A stretch of 64,000 bases of DNA from Pseudoips prasinana. Its lineage: Eukaryota > Arthropoda > Insecta > Lepidoptera > Nolidae. A program made the translations under genes and the position numbers. The stretch is taken from the NCBI GenBank assembly GCA_951640165.1, contig OX621246.1, positions 3,435,001-3,499,000 on the forward strand. Reading direction: 5' to 3'. Every line of letters starts with the position of its first letter. Within the stretch, counting starts at the first letter, position 1. Below the pieces are notes generated by a model. The model made no database searches, was not told the origin of the DNA, and saw only the letters and a list, made by a program, of their open reading frames with translations. Shown piece by piece: positions 44,555 to 55,542 of this stretch.

Positions 44555-44650
44555 TATTATGCCGTGAGAACTCAAGTGACCATGGCACTTGCCACCGCCG
44601 GTCATTATCTATTGAACTCCTATTGTTCGTTGTTGCTAAAAATTATACCT
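44555..44650 (+). repeat. dispersed repeat, copy 1
   Basis: TATTATGCCGTGAGAACTCA, then TTATCTATTGAACT and GTTGTTGCTAAAAAT. Copy 2 is at 45581, and a short related piece (TATGCCGTGGGAACTGG) is near 48872. Confidence 0.7.
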
Positions 44651-44739
44651 AGTGGAATTTATCTTGTTATTTGTTTTAGTATTATCTAAACGATAAGCCC
44701 AATTTGTACAGAGAAGTGTTCAAGATTGCAGAATCATGA

Positions 44740-44802
44740 TATCCTGGGACATTATTGACACCCAAACTAAGCAGAGCTTGTACTATGGAAACCAGATAAC
44801 GC
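44740..44802 (-). mobile_element. SINE-2 tail fragment
   Basis: CCTGGGACATTATTGACACC, AAACTAAGCAGAGCTTGTAC, TATGGAAACCAGATAAC: the inverse of the 3' domain. Confidence 0.7.
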
Positions 44803-44949
44803 ACACGCGTACATGTTTTTATTTTAGTTAAGTATACGCACCAACTTCGCTATAGCGTACGCGTCCATTTGGCATTTATAATAATTCTGGGGTAGAAAAT
44901 AGAAAACGAGAGTTGAAAGGATTTCAAGTCACAGATTGTGTTTTATCAA

Positions 44950-45060
44950 TAAGGTTGAATAAAGGCCTCCCCAAAATATCTCCACAGTGGAAGTTTGTCT
45001 GGGATGAGATGGTGGTGGTGGTGGTGGTGGAATTCCTTGCCATAAGCCACAAAGAAGTTC
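44950..45060 (-). mobile_element. LINE-D remnant with (TGG)n
   Basis: AAGGCCTCCCCAAAATATCT and GGGATGAGATGG frame an expanded (TGG)n at 45010-45030. The middle of the element is deleted. Confidence 0.55.
45010..45030 (+). repeat. (TGG)n microsatellite
   Basis: Seven uninterrupted units, expanded from the GGGATGAGATGGGGTG part of LINE-D. Confidence 0.85.
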
Positions 45061-45224
45061 TATTTGTATATCACTAAGCATCTTATCGAGTTTGTTTCTT
45101 TTTATATAAAGGCACTCGTAGGCACATTATTATTTACTCTTTTAATTAATAAAAATGTTGCCCTTTCCGGCGAGCTGTTGAGCTCATTTACACAGAAAGA
45201 CAACATTTTAATAATAATATTATT

Positions 45225-45445
45225 GCATAGAATATCGCCACCCCCGCTCATCCCGTGGGGAGCCTAGAAGTAGTCCCAAGGGAATATCTACCAAAGAACG
45301 AGCAGCCGTGTCTCTGCGTACTATCATACTGCGATTGCCAACCCGTCTGCCAAGCGTGGCGATTATAGCATATCCCTAATGATGGACACTACTATATAGT
45401 GGAAATCGTTTGAGGAGGCCTTTGCAGAGCAGTGGTCGTCTACTA
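45225..45445 (+). mobile_element. LINE-D copy
   Basis: Plus-strand orientation: TAGAATATCGCCACCCCCGC, TCCCAAGGGAATATCTACCA, GATTGCCAACCCGTCTGCCA, ending GAGGCCTTTGCAGAGCAGTG (EAF-EQW). Confidence 0.85.
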
Positions 45446-45580
45446 CCTCTTTTCAATTTCTCTTCTTTCTTGTACTCATCGTTATGTCAGTTTTCAAGTA
45501 AATTGCCTCCAGCTATAGCCAGGTAGCGCGCCACAATGTCTGGTAGATCCATAACGAAGTGTATCTGCTATTACTGCAGG

Positions 45581-45675
45581 TATTATGCCGTGGGAACTCA
45601 AGTGGCCATGCCAGTTGGCACCGCTGTATTATCTAACTGAACTATTGTTTGCTGTTGCTAAAAATATACTAGATT
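45581..45675 (+). repeat. dispersed repeat, copy 2
   Basis: TATTATGCCGTGGGAACTCA, then TTATCTAACTGAACT and TGCTGTTGCTAAAAAT. Same order and spacing as copy 1. Confidence 0.7.
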
Positions 45676-46537
45676 TATGACTTGTGCGATTTAGTTTGTG
45701 TTCCAAATGATAAGCGTAGGATACCGGTGACGGTGTTGTCATTTATAATGTAATCTGATTTCGTACAAAGTAGCAATGTGTAATATAATGTTTCTATTCT
45801 GTTTTTTGACATGTGAATTTAAAGATTAGTATTATGAATGTAGTATTGTAAAGTATTATCGCTACGATTACAGCTAGTCTAGGAGCTTTTCACTGCTTCA
45901 CCTTAAAATCTCTTTTAATTCCAAATTGGAAGAACCTTACACGTAATTACCATAATTTCCGGAAATTGGACTCCATCGGGAAAATTCCAATACAAGTTGC
46001 TATTCTGCAAAACATAGTTCCTGAACGATTCAAACATTTTGCAGGAAGCCCTCTAACCAAGCTTTCCGGGTCTCTTGCAGTGCTGGATGGAACTCAAATG
46101 CTTAGCTGAATTGCCCAATAAGATCATATACAATACCCCAGAAGCTAAGTATGAAAATCAACCATCAAATAAGTTTATTCCGAAGAACGGTAAGCCATGA
46201 ATCACATTTAAAAACCACATGTTACACAATTTTTGTGTCAAAACGTGTAATTTTGAAACACAATTCGGAATGTGACCGCATATTATTATGAGCTGCAGGG
46301 TTAAGCAAATACTTAATATATAAACATTACGGTATTTTGACAGTACAATTTTGTTGCACATCTGCATCAAATTTAACTGACAGGTTTTTATCGGTAAACT
46401 GAAAGAAAGAAATAACATTTATTTCTGCATCAAAACGACGAATTATATACCCTTATGCATATTATGAGATAATCTTAACAAATCTAGGCATATTACAGAG
46501 ACACATTATTAAATATAAAATAAAATGTTACAATAAG
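45676..46537. other. non-coding, nothing recognised
   Basis: Partly less AT-rich (45950-46100). Open frames are short. No family was recognised. Confidence 0.4.
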
Positions 46538-46731
46538 TAGGTAAGGCGGCTAGGACAGTCGCCTCGCCGCTTCGTGTCGTGGGTTTGAGTCCCGCGCTGT
46601 ACAACTATTTGTGTCACCCATAAATATTTGTTCTGAGCCTGGATGTCAATTGTAGCCGTTTATTATATGTTTGTAAAGTACCCCGCGACACAGGGATTAG
46701 ATAACCAAGTGCGAGCTTGTCTTAAAAAAAT
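46538..46731 (+). mobile_element. SINE-5, complete copy
   Basis: Head TAGGACAGTCGCCTCGCCGC then CGTGTCGTGGGTTTGAGTCC, followed by ACAACTATTTGTGTCACCCA, end AAGTGCGAGCTTGTCTT and an A-run. About 190 bp. The 3' domain is unlike that of SINE-1 and SINE-2. Confidence 0.8.
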
Positions 46732-47044
46732 ATATATTTGAGACAGATAGTGTTAGTACATAATATATAAAATTGTGGTATTCAGTCAGTATAACCTTGT
46801 AGCAAAGCTTAATTATATTTAGTAGTTAATACTGACTAACCTACTGAACTAATTAACCATCAACTGAGTATTTCTTTTGTACGTCCAATGTCCATATGAG
46901 CTGTAGAATTAAGTATTGTGTGTAGAATATGATGAGAGTCAAGAAGCAAAAGAGGTGTGCAAGGATCGTGACAAATTGTGACAAGATGAAGTACTGGTCA
47001 TAGACAAGACATTGAATCTAAGTAATAGTAAATAGTTAGCTTAC

Positions 47045-47240
47045 ATATCAGAATCAGAATCAGAATTTTTTATTTGTAAAACATAGGTATTGACATAAAG
47101 TTGTTAGTACGATGACATAATATATGGGCGCTATGTTCTACCGTGGAGGCGTACAAATATAATTTAACTAACTAGCTATACTAGCACTAACGAACTAAAT
47201 AAGAACTTACAATAAAAATAAAAAACTATCAGAAAAAAAC
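47045..47240 (-). mobile_element. retroposon 3' end with hexamer tail
   Basis: (ATCAGA)n at 47047-47066, followed by TTTTTATTTGTAAAACATAG. Read on the minus strand this ends in an A-rich stretch plus (TCTGAT)n, like some LINE tails. The family is not recognised. Confidence 0.45.
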
Positions 47241-47489
47241 AAAGTTAAATATTTCTAAGTGAAAACATAAACATTATTTTAATCATATTTGTAAAATGAA
47301 TATTTATAATTTATACATAATTAACATATTTTCATATAATGTGGACACGGGTCTCGATCGCGATTAAGAATAATATTAGATTAAGAAACATCATTACCTT
47401 TTGTTTAACCCAACTTTTCGCCATAAATTGCACCAGCCGTGGTACCTGTAGGGCAGTATAGGGCATATCACCATCACGAGTGTCATGCT

Positions 47490-47712
47490 CAGTTACACTC
47501 ACCAGTCCGTAAGTGATCGCACGAGGTCAATCTATAGATGGGTGACCATTAAAGTGCTTGAAATTGTGAGCGTCTCCGAGCTTCGAAGGGCACGTTAAGC
47601 TGTCAATCCTGGTTGTTGACATTAGACAACAGCCGATAAGCCATGTCAGACGCCTACTGGGTGGCTTAAACAACTCTGACACTAGGGTAACCACTGCCCA
47701 TACGAGATAGAA
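47490..47712 (+). mobile_element. SINE-4 copy (5S-like)
   Basis: GAGGTCAATCTATAGATGGG then TGACCATTAAAGTGC, AGGGCACGTTAAGCTGTCAA, CTACTGGGTGGCTTAAACAA. Same layout as 23200. Confidence 0.75.
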
Positions 47713-47716
47713 AGAA

Positions 47717-47770
47717 GATCTGATCCAAAACTAGGCAGTGCCTGTATCATGGCAACTAGACATCTGATAA
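47717..47770 (-). mobile_element. SINE-2 tail fragment
   Basis: CTGATCCAAAACTAGGCAGT then GCCTGTATCATGGCAAC: the inverse of the 3' domain. It abuts SINE-4. Confidence 0.65.
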
Positions 47771-47797
47771 AACGTTAGTTACAATTAATTAAACATG

Positions 47798-47880
47798 TCA
47801 GTCCAGTACTGACCAATAGCCTCCCCCAAGAATGGGGGATATGCCATAATCGCTATGCTTAGCATATGGGATGGTAACTG
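47798..47880 (-). mobile_element. LINE-D tip fragment
   Basis: GTCCAGTACTGACCAATAGC, CTCCCCCAAGAATGGGGGAT, GCCATAATCGCTATGCTTAG. Confidence 0.65.
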
Positions 47881-49239
47881 GCTTAGAGAGCATCTACATA
47901 TAACGTATGAGATTCCATTTAATATTAATCTTCGTTATCTCCTATTATAAATAACCAATAAAATGAACACACGATACTCTTTCATAAATAAAAAATGTCT
48001 TTAGAAAATACGTCTACAATATCAAATACACCAATTTATATGATAAACGTCTACATTTCCGAACAGCAGTGAAGAATAAATCTAAGAAAATATTATAATT
48101 TTTTTCATCTATAAATCTTATCTAATCTGTATGAAATATTTCGGCTAGTCAGCAGAGATACCACATAAACAATGAAATAGAACTGCACGTGACGCAACGT
48201 GCACCCATGTTTATGACCAAACTTTGGTCATTACGCCTTAGTTCCAGCCATACAAAATTTTAATGAGAATATTCTGTAGTTTGAGCCATATCGATAGATG
48301 CATTTCTAATGCCATTTCTTTTGAGTAGGGAAGATACCATATTAGATGATACATTTTAGTTTTCTTTTTCTGTAACGAGTCACACTCAAGATGGAGCTGT
48401 ATTAGCAGCTTATATAAATCAGTCTTACTCTTAAGAATCTCAAACATATGATAAATAATTATTTAGGCGAATACAAATACATTGGACGTTATTAAATCAC
48501 TTTCACATACAACATATTTTTGCTACTTCTTTGTTGTAACCTTTCTTTAAACTTCCAGATCTTTCAGTTTCGTTTGAATGTTCATGATATAGAAGATAAA
48601 AATAAAGTTTATATTCTCTACTACACTTAATATCTTTTTACATTTATGAAATTTTTAAAATATGAGGATGCTTTGTGATGCTCATTTACGCGTACGCCTT
48701 TTAATCGTTCACTCATTTATCGAGTGTCTAGGTCTTGCATGTTTTGGAATTTTAACTTGATACTTAACTGGTAGATATCAGTAGCACATTCTATCGGAGG
48801 CTGCTCTATAACTGGATATTCTTATTAACTTTATATCTTTGTTATGGTGACTTCTACTGCCACAATATTCATATGCCGTGGGAACTGGCGTGCCGCCTAC
48901 GCGAGATAAAAATTCTTTAAACATTTGTCATTAAAAGATTTGCAGCCTGATATATTTCATTCATGACATTTTTTTACGTTAATTCCATACATCACAATAA
49001 TGCTGTTCTGTGGTCAGATGGATCAGATGTGGAAATATTATAATACAATAATAATACAAAAATTATTTATTTCTTTTCACAAACAGTGATAATTACATGT
49101 TACATAATAAACATGTGGATACATTTTGTTTGCGAGAGACTGGTGTCTGAACTAGGCAAGCCTGTACTACAGATCACCAGGATCTCCCCTGACGGCGTTG
49201 ACACATATATGTAAAAAATTGATTTAGCTAAAATATACT
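47881..49239. other. non-coding, nothing recognised
   Basis: AT-rich. Carries only a trace of the 44555 repeat near 48872. Confidence 0.4.
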
Positions 49240-49480
49240 CTATAGACAGCGAGCTAGATAGCGTAATGATGAGACCGTTGTACTTTGGAGTAAGTGGTCT
49301 TGAGTTCAAACTATGGGCCCGCACGTCAGTTTAGAATTCATGTGCGTTTTAGCAATCAATTATAACGTATTTTATACGGTGAAGGAAACAACTGTGGATC
49401 CGTTTCAAGTACGAAATAATATATTCAAAACATGTATGTCTGAAATTTTTGAGCAAATTTTCTTGATGGCGTGTGATAGC
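49240..49480 (+). mobile_element. possible tRNA-headed retroposon fragment
   Basis: TAATGATGAGACCGTTGTAC then GGTCTTGAGTTCAAACTATG resembles a pol III head, and ACGGTGAAGGAAACAACTGT follows as in LINE/SINE tails. Weak. Confidence 0.4.
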
Positions 49481-49813
49481 ACTAGGCTAATCTAATTAGA
49501 TCGGAGGATCAGGCACAGAGAGGTGCTGTCCAAGTCACGAGAGTATTATACAACCAACTTTTAGACACCGGCATGGTGCAGTCAACAGCATAAGTAGACG
49601 ATCCAAATCGGACCTGAGTTTTGGGTTTATGATGCTATTGGGCGGCAGTTTTCACTAGTTAATATTTTTTACACTTAACACTTACGCACATCTTCAACTA
49701 CATACTATTCACCACCACACTATTTTGTCGCAATTTATGATAATTAGTATTGAATATCCGGCTTTGATCATCTACTTTTGCTGTTGACTGTACGTAGTAG
49801 CATTCCTTAGCCT

Positions 49814-49876
49814 AGAAGGTTTAGACTCTAATTTCAGTCTAGAACTTTAAGATCGAAATTAGAGTCTAAAACTTCT
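49814..49876. repeat. hairpin, 22-bp arms, 19-nt loop
   Basis: Arms at 49814-49835 and 49855-49876 pair with one mismatch (GAAATTAGAGTCTAAA). Smaller palindromes such as GACTGAGATGCCTCAGTC follow to about 49955. Confidence 0.82.
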
Positions 49877-49983
49877 AAAACATTTCAAGACTTAAACTAG
49901 AGTTAACCACTTCTAGACTAAATTGGAGTAGACTGAGATGCCTCAGTCTAGCCTAAAAATCTCCGTAACATTTTTGGTCCAAC

Positions 49984-50229
49984 CAGGGGCTCTACCGTCT
50001 AAGTAGCCGAACATCGATTTCTTAAATGGCGTTCAAATAAATATAGGTTAAAAATGACTTAGTCAATCGTCAAATCGGTTTCAACGTTGACAATCGATTC
50101 TGGACCATTTATGACGTCACATGTGCTCATGGAGCCGATTTAACGATTGATTAAGTTTTTTTTACACTTTATTTATTTGAACGCCATTTAAGAAATCGAT
50201 GTTCAGCGACTTAGCCGGTAGAGCCCCAG
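49984..50229. mobile_element. MITE with terminal inverted repeats of about 56 bp
   Basis: The left arm from 49984 (CAGGGGCTCTACCGTCTAAG) and the right arm ending at 50229 pair over about 56 bp with three mismatches in the core (GAACATCGATTTCTTAAATG, GCGTTCAAATAAA). The ends CAGGGG/CTGGGG resemble hAT elements, but no 8-bp target duplication is visible. About 246 bp, non-coding. Confidence 0.78.
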
Positions 50230-50679
50230 GATTAGAATCCTGTGCCTCATTATCTGCGTTTGAACGCACTACCTGTCCTATCGCTTGCCACCTACGGGCT
50301 TTTCATGACGCACTCTAAATACAAACCTACACACTATTTGCACCAAAAATGTCGCTCATTAAACAATTTCACTGTCCACTACATTTATAAAGCTTTAAAT
50401 CGAGCATAAATCACAGAGATTACTCAATTTGGTGATTTTACAAGCCATTTACATACTTTGTCCGGTTAATCTGGCTATCTGTGACGTGTGTGTGGCCAGC
50501 TATAAATTATATGAGTGCACCATTAAAGTCAATCTCCTTGTTGATTATAAGTGTTGCAGCATTCCTTAAATTATTTTTTTACATGAATGATTTTCATTAT
50601 TTCACGGACTAACAAATTAGTCTACAAACTAAATAAGTAGCACCAGAGGGTATTAAAAACTCAGCTCAGGATTGTTACG

Positions 50680-50926
50680 GATGACGCCTTGACTTACATT
50701 TCTCGCCGCAGGCTGTGGGTTCGATTCCCACCTAGGACAGATATTTATGTGAATGAACATGTCTGTTCGTCCTGAGTCTCGGTGTAATTTTCTATATAAG
50801 TATGTATTTGCAAAGAACTAGTATATGTAGCATATTAGTTATCTGGTCTGGTCTATATTACAAGCTCCATTTAGTTTGGGATCAGAGGGCCGTGCGTGAA
50901 TAATGTCCGAGTATATTATTATTAAA
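50680..50926 (+). mobile_element. SINE-2 copy
   Basis: CGCCGCAGGCTGTGGGTTCG, TCCCACCTAGGACAGATATT, TTAGTTTGGGATCAGAGGGC, then GTGCGTGAATAATGTCC and (ATT)n. Confidence 0.82.
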
Positions 50927-51015
50927 GTAAAGGTTGCTAAATTATTTTGCCATTCGTTTTGTATAGTTAAAAAAATAATTTAAAGACTGACCTTTTATGG
51001 GTCTAGTGCTTTGTT

Positions 51016-51075
51016 TTTATGGTTGACCCTTATTGCTTATCCAGAGGTTGTGGTTTCCTTCCCCACCCAGAGTAT
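51016..51075 (+). mobile_element. SINE-2 head fragment, old
   Basis: GACCCTTATTGCTTATCCAG then AGGTTGTGGTTTCCTTCCCC resembles the head with many changes. Confidence 0.45.
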
Positions 51076-51479
51076 AGATGTTTCTTACTGATACTAAAAA
51101 ACTGTAAACTCACATAGAAAATCTTATTAGTGTGACCTATGATAATGTTATTGTCAAAGCTACTGACCCACCCAAACAAACAAATAAATCACTGATTACT
51201 CCAAGTTAACCACCAGCCCACGAACACCAAATATGGGCCCTGAATAACTTTGTTTTCTATGTTCACTAATATTAATATTAAGATACAGAATAGAAAAATA
51301 AACAGAAGTGCCATGCGATTTATATGCAACTTCAAGTTATCTTGTGTACAGCTTCTGACTATTTGAACCATTTTATAAAACAGCCAAGAGGTAAGTGTCA
51401 CACAATTCGAATAGAAAACTTTATAAAGGCTATGTATACATTTTATTATTAATATTCATTTATTTAAGTGAAAAAGTAA

Positions 51480-51533
51480 TAAACATACACACTCGCGCAA
51501 TCACAAACTTTCGCCTTTATAATATTAGTGTGA
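51480..51533 (-). mobile_element. Helitron-like 5' fragment
   Basis: On the minus strand it reads TCACACTAATATTATAAAGG then CGAAAGTTTGTGA: the first 50 bp only. Confidence 0.65.
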
Positions 51534-52711
51534 TTTTAAAAACAGACTATACTAACAGATTCTGTACCATCGTGGTAGATTATCATAAATTCAACAAAAA
51601 ATATGGAAACTTTACGTAATTTGTATGGGGCCCCTATTTTCAGTTTTGTTTTTTTTCGTATTATTTTTATTAAATAAATACAATTTTTAATTTACTCAGA
51701 CAGACGGACAGCAAAGGCTTAGTAATGAGACTCCATGTATAATAAAAAGGGTACTCTTTTTATTTCAAATTAAACTAAATTTTAAAGCAAAGATTACTGT
51801 ATTTCTATTAAAATAAGGGTGCATGAGATTTTGCTTAAAATTGTATTTGTTTATTAGTATTTATGTTTTTTTTTAAATATTTTTTATTTAAAGAAAACAG
51901 AAAATATAATAAAATATGACATTTTGTCTTAAATACTATCATAATAATATACTAATGTCTAAAATACTAACATAATAATATACTGAACTATAGGCAATTC
52001 TGTAGACTCTCCGTACCAGCATCAATCCCGCGTCCCCAGAATACTGGTAGCATTGCCACGCTGTATGGCATTTCTGTATAAAACAAGCCAACCCTCTGGT
52101 GACGATTAACGCCGATTAAATGTTTTATTTTTATAAATAGTGCATTTAATTTATTACTCAGAATTGTATAATATTCGAAGTTGAAAACGTGTGAAATGCA
52201 TCTTAAAGTTACATGAAATGCCAACAATTTCAAGCGGATGACATTTCTACCGATATTTTTCTTGACCATTATTATGCTGATCAACGTGACTAATGAGACA
52301 GGTGGCGCCACTTGTTGCTCGTGGAGAATTAATGGGAATGTGGGTGGTTGATGATGGTTTATGTAAGAAAGCGTAACCCTAGTTGTCGAATGGCTAACCT
52401 ACAATTCCAATTTATACAAAAATGTTTTCTGTTTTTATGGACATAGAATTTAATTTTGAATGCATTGTTCAATCTTAGTACCAAAAGGAAAATTTTGAGT
52501 TAACTCTACAGCTATATATAATATATTTAAAAGTAACCTGTTCCATGATAGGAAGCATTCAAAATGATGTAAGCTCTTTCTCACTAAAATTGTTTTCTAG
52601 GCTGAATTATGACTATGGCGGCTAATCTCAATGGAAATAAGCCAACTACCCAGGACACATTATGGTACAAACTTTTGAATGTTTTAAAAAAAAGACAAAT
52701 TTACTACTACT
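51534..52711. other. non-coding, one unassigned block
   Basis: 52000-52330 is less AT-rich and open for 107 codons on the minus strand. No domain is recognised and it may be an unlisted repeat. The rest is AT-rich. Confidence 0.4.
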
Positions 52712-52864
52712 GGGGTACTTTACAAACATATAATAGACGAACACAAATTACATCCAGACTCAGAACAACTATTTATGGGTCACACAAATAGCTGTCCGGC
52801 GCGGACTCAACCAGCGACACGATGAGGCGAAGCGACTGTCTTAGTCGGTGCGCCACACGTGCAG
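52712..52864 (-). mobile_element. SINE-5 copy
   Basis: Minus strand: ATCCAGACTCAGAACAACTA, TTTATGGGTCACACAAATAG, GCGACACGATGAGGCGAAGC. The best inverse match to the 46538 copy. Confidence 0.78.
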
Positions 52865-53770
52865 TCATCTCATACTTTATTCCCTCACAGCTATTCTAAT
52901 CCTTTAAACGACGGCACCAAATCATTTTATGCATCCTAAAACTCTTTTTAGGTATTCTACATGCAAAAAACTCAGCTATCTCATCAAAAATACGTTGCAT
53001 TTTTTCTATCCAGTACATCTCAACTCCAATTATTTTACGAAAAATGGACAATGCCCATTACACGATTATTTCGCATAACAGCACGTAACCAAGTCACGTA
53101 GTGCTCTACGCAACGAGGCTCAATTAGCTCTATCTGTTCCAACCCGCCCATAAGGAAGACGGGCTTATCTGAAATTTCTAATCTACTACACATACATGTG
53201 TTCGCGAAATTACCTCAATTTACTCCGGTGAAGTCAAAAAGGGCAGTGACTAACAACTACTGCTTATTCGTACTTGTTACATAGATTGTAAAAATATATA
53301 GAATTATGAGCGCCATTTTATTCTTGTATCACGTCGTTTGAGGTGGGAGGCTTTCAATGCTTCACCGGGCAATAGAAACAAACTAGTTCTCGAGTTATCT
53401 AGCAAATAAAACTACAAACAATGTAACCTGTGCCAAAACACATTTTCTCTTTGAGGTCAAACCTTGACTAAAGGTTTGGAGATGCACAAATGGTTCGGGA
53501 CAATTTGTGCAACTATCGCTCCATGGTAGTAGGCAAAGATATGAGTACCTCGTTAGATTGAAGGTCGGAGGGGATATTCCATCGATACGAATACAAACTA
53601 TGAGTCATGGCTGGCAATGGCGGATGCGGTGCGTTTGCCGATGTATTCTCCTGGCGGGTACTATTTATCAGATTATGTAAGAGCACAATGTACAAACACA
53701 CTAATAATTATTATAAAAATCCAATATCACTTTCGTATTCTTACTTAAAGTTAAGGATAGAACTAGAATT
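52865..53770. other. non-coding, nothing recognised
   Basis: Slightly less AT-rich than average. No repeat family or gene was recognised. Confidence 0.4.
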
Positions 53771-53774
53771 TATG

Positions 53775-53920
53775 TATGACTAAATCAGCTTTTAAGCTCG
53801 TGCTAGTAGATTCTTTCAACTAGAGCTTCTAAGATCTAATTAAAGAGACGAAACTGACTTGTGTTAGCTCTGGTTTAATAGACATACTTTAAGTACAGCT
53901 CAAAAGCTGACTTAGTCATA
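53775..53920. mobile_element. small inverted-repeat element
   Basis: Arms at 53775-53798 and 53897-53920 pair with two mismatches (AGCTTTTAAGCT side to AAAAGCTGA side) around 98 nt of non-coding sequence. MITE-like, with no second copy here. Confidence 0.68.
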
Positions 53921-54181
53921 CAAAAAACTTCTAATTATATTCTCATACTTTAAATAGGTAACACAACTTCACATTTACAAGCTTGACTGAGAAAATGCCT
54001 CCTTTTTAAAAGTTATGCTAAATTATAGCATTGTGGTCCTAGGTGTATAATATAGGCATGGTTTCCGGAGTTCAATAATCGTTTTGAGATCTGATGATCT
54101 TACTAACACCTAGAGGAAGCATGGCAAAGCGTCAGTTTGTGTTGTTAGCTTGAAAGGTTTTGATAAACGCTATCTATTAGA

Positions 54182-54441
54182 TAATAATACAATAATAATA
54201 TCCTAAGACATTATTTACACACGGCTATCTGATCCCAAACTAAGGACTAAGGAAACCAGATTACTGATATACTACATTACTACTTTTCTTTTGTAAATAC
54301 ATACTTATATAGATAATTACACCCAGACTCAGGACAAACAGCCATGTTTGTGAATGTGAATATTTGTCCTGGGTGGGAACCGAATCCGCGACCGTGGCGT
54401 GAAAAGCAAGAATTTTGCCAACCACGCCAACAGGCCCGTTG
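54182..54441 (-). mobile_element. SINE-2, complete copy
   Basis: (ATT)n at 54182, ACGGCTATCTGATCCCAAAC, GGACAAACAGCC, TGTCCTGGGTGGGAACCGAA, then the head to GGCCCG. It lies about 1.1 kb upstream of the Knirps exon, on the opposite strand. Confidence 0.85.
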
Positions 54442-55518
54442 ATTAGATAGGCTGTATGCTTCTTTGACGAATAGTAAGATTCAAAAAAATCTTATAGGTC
54501 AAATTTATTAACCGCAAAAAAAAAACAACATGACAAATAAATAGATATTCCCATGGCATTGCTTGGTCTGTGTAATAAATGGAATAATGTACGTGTCTAC
54601 ACATTTTTAAAGAATTTCTTGAAGAACACCGGTTTCGTGAGCAATAAATGCTTATCTTTGGGTGTCGAAAATGTCTCGTTACAGTTTCTATGATATCTTG
54701 ATTATTGTAATTTGTGGCGACCTTGTGCGTTATTACATCAGATTAAAATCCCGTTCTGTTTTAAAAGTGTTTCTTTTTCCAAAAAAAATCTTCTAAATGC
54801 AAATTAATACTCTGGAGTTTTAGCAATCTAATGAGAAATTTACGATATTCATATTAAAATTAAATCAAATTCTCAAAACTAAGGATAATACAAAACGCAT
54901 ATTGCATTCCAAATTATTGTTATAATCCAAAATAATGAGGCACATCGTTATTTACTGCTGAAAGTACACCGATGGCGGTACGAAGTGAAACTGTAGCACA
55001 ATCACATATTTTACGCTTTTGTACGAGTTTAATTGAGTAAGAAGAGACTTGAGACCGCTCCCAGCGGGGTAACTTCCAAATTTATTTACAAAAAAAATCG
55101 CAAAAGAGCCCCATTATTTACGTCGAGAGACGCAACTTTACCCGTATCCAACCTCCTTCTGTAATATCAAGTGTGAGATACGACCTTATTCGCGTTGACC
55201 CAGATTTTAATACGCCTCGCACTGCTCTTTATGATGACTTTTTGAAAAATGTAATTTTTAATTCCGTGCAGGGACGAACCCAATTGAATGGGCTTACGGA
55301 TGATTCGTTTTAACTGTATCGTTTATAAATTGTTGTTTCTTATGCGATGCCGGCGGAAGTCTGTCGATATTTTAAACTAAATTAATACAGCCGTGTTAGC
55401 CAAAATTGGTGTATCGTATTAAACGCAAATCGAATACCCTTTTTAATTTCCTGATTTTTAATAGGTCATATAATTGATTATTCCTAACCATATGAACCTA
55501 ATAATATATTTTTTATTA
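54442..55518. other. TE-poor intron sequence flanking the Knirps exon
   Basis: I recognise none of the repeat families of this window between the SINE-2 copy ending at 54441 and the exon. The part at about 54960-55350 is less AT-rich than its surroundings. Such repeat-free sequence beside a developmental repressor could hold an enhancer, but nothing here proves it. Confidence 0.4.
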
Positions 55519-55542
55519 ATTTGATGTTTTTCTTTGTTACAG
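55519..55542 (+). other. splice acceptor of the Knirps-family exon
   Basis: A T-rich tract ends in TTACAG at 55537-55542, directly before TCC TTC TTC (SFF). A CTAAC at about 55487-55491 is a possible branch point. The position falls between the two zinc fingers, after the expected GCK, a common intron site in nuclear receptors. It explains why the open frame can be read a few codons upstream from a TTG, which is intron sequence and not a start codon. Confidence 0.85.

Noticed and set aside
50112..50118. TGACGTCA as a functional CRE site
   Set aside because: It is a single palindromic octamer in the middle of a MITE with no promoter nearby.
49984..50229. Firm hAT assignment
   Set aside because: The CAGGGG-like ends fit, but no 8-bp target duplication is visible.
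51988..52311. 107-codon minus-strand open frame as a gene
   Set aside because: No domain, splice site or neighbour supports it, and the block may be an unlisted repeat. Kept only as an unassigned block.
55534..55542. TTG at 55534 as start of the Knirps-family protein
   Set aside because: It lies in the polypyrimidine tract and acceptor of the intron. The true protein enters from an upstream exon in phase 0.
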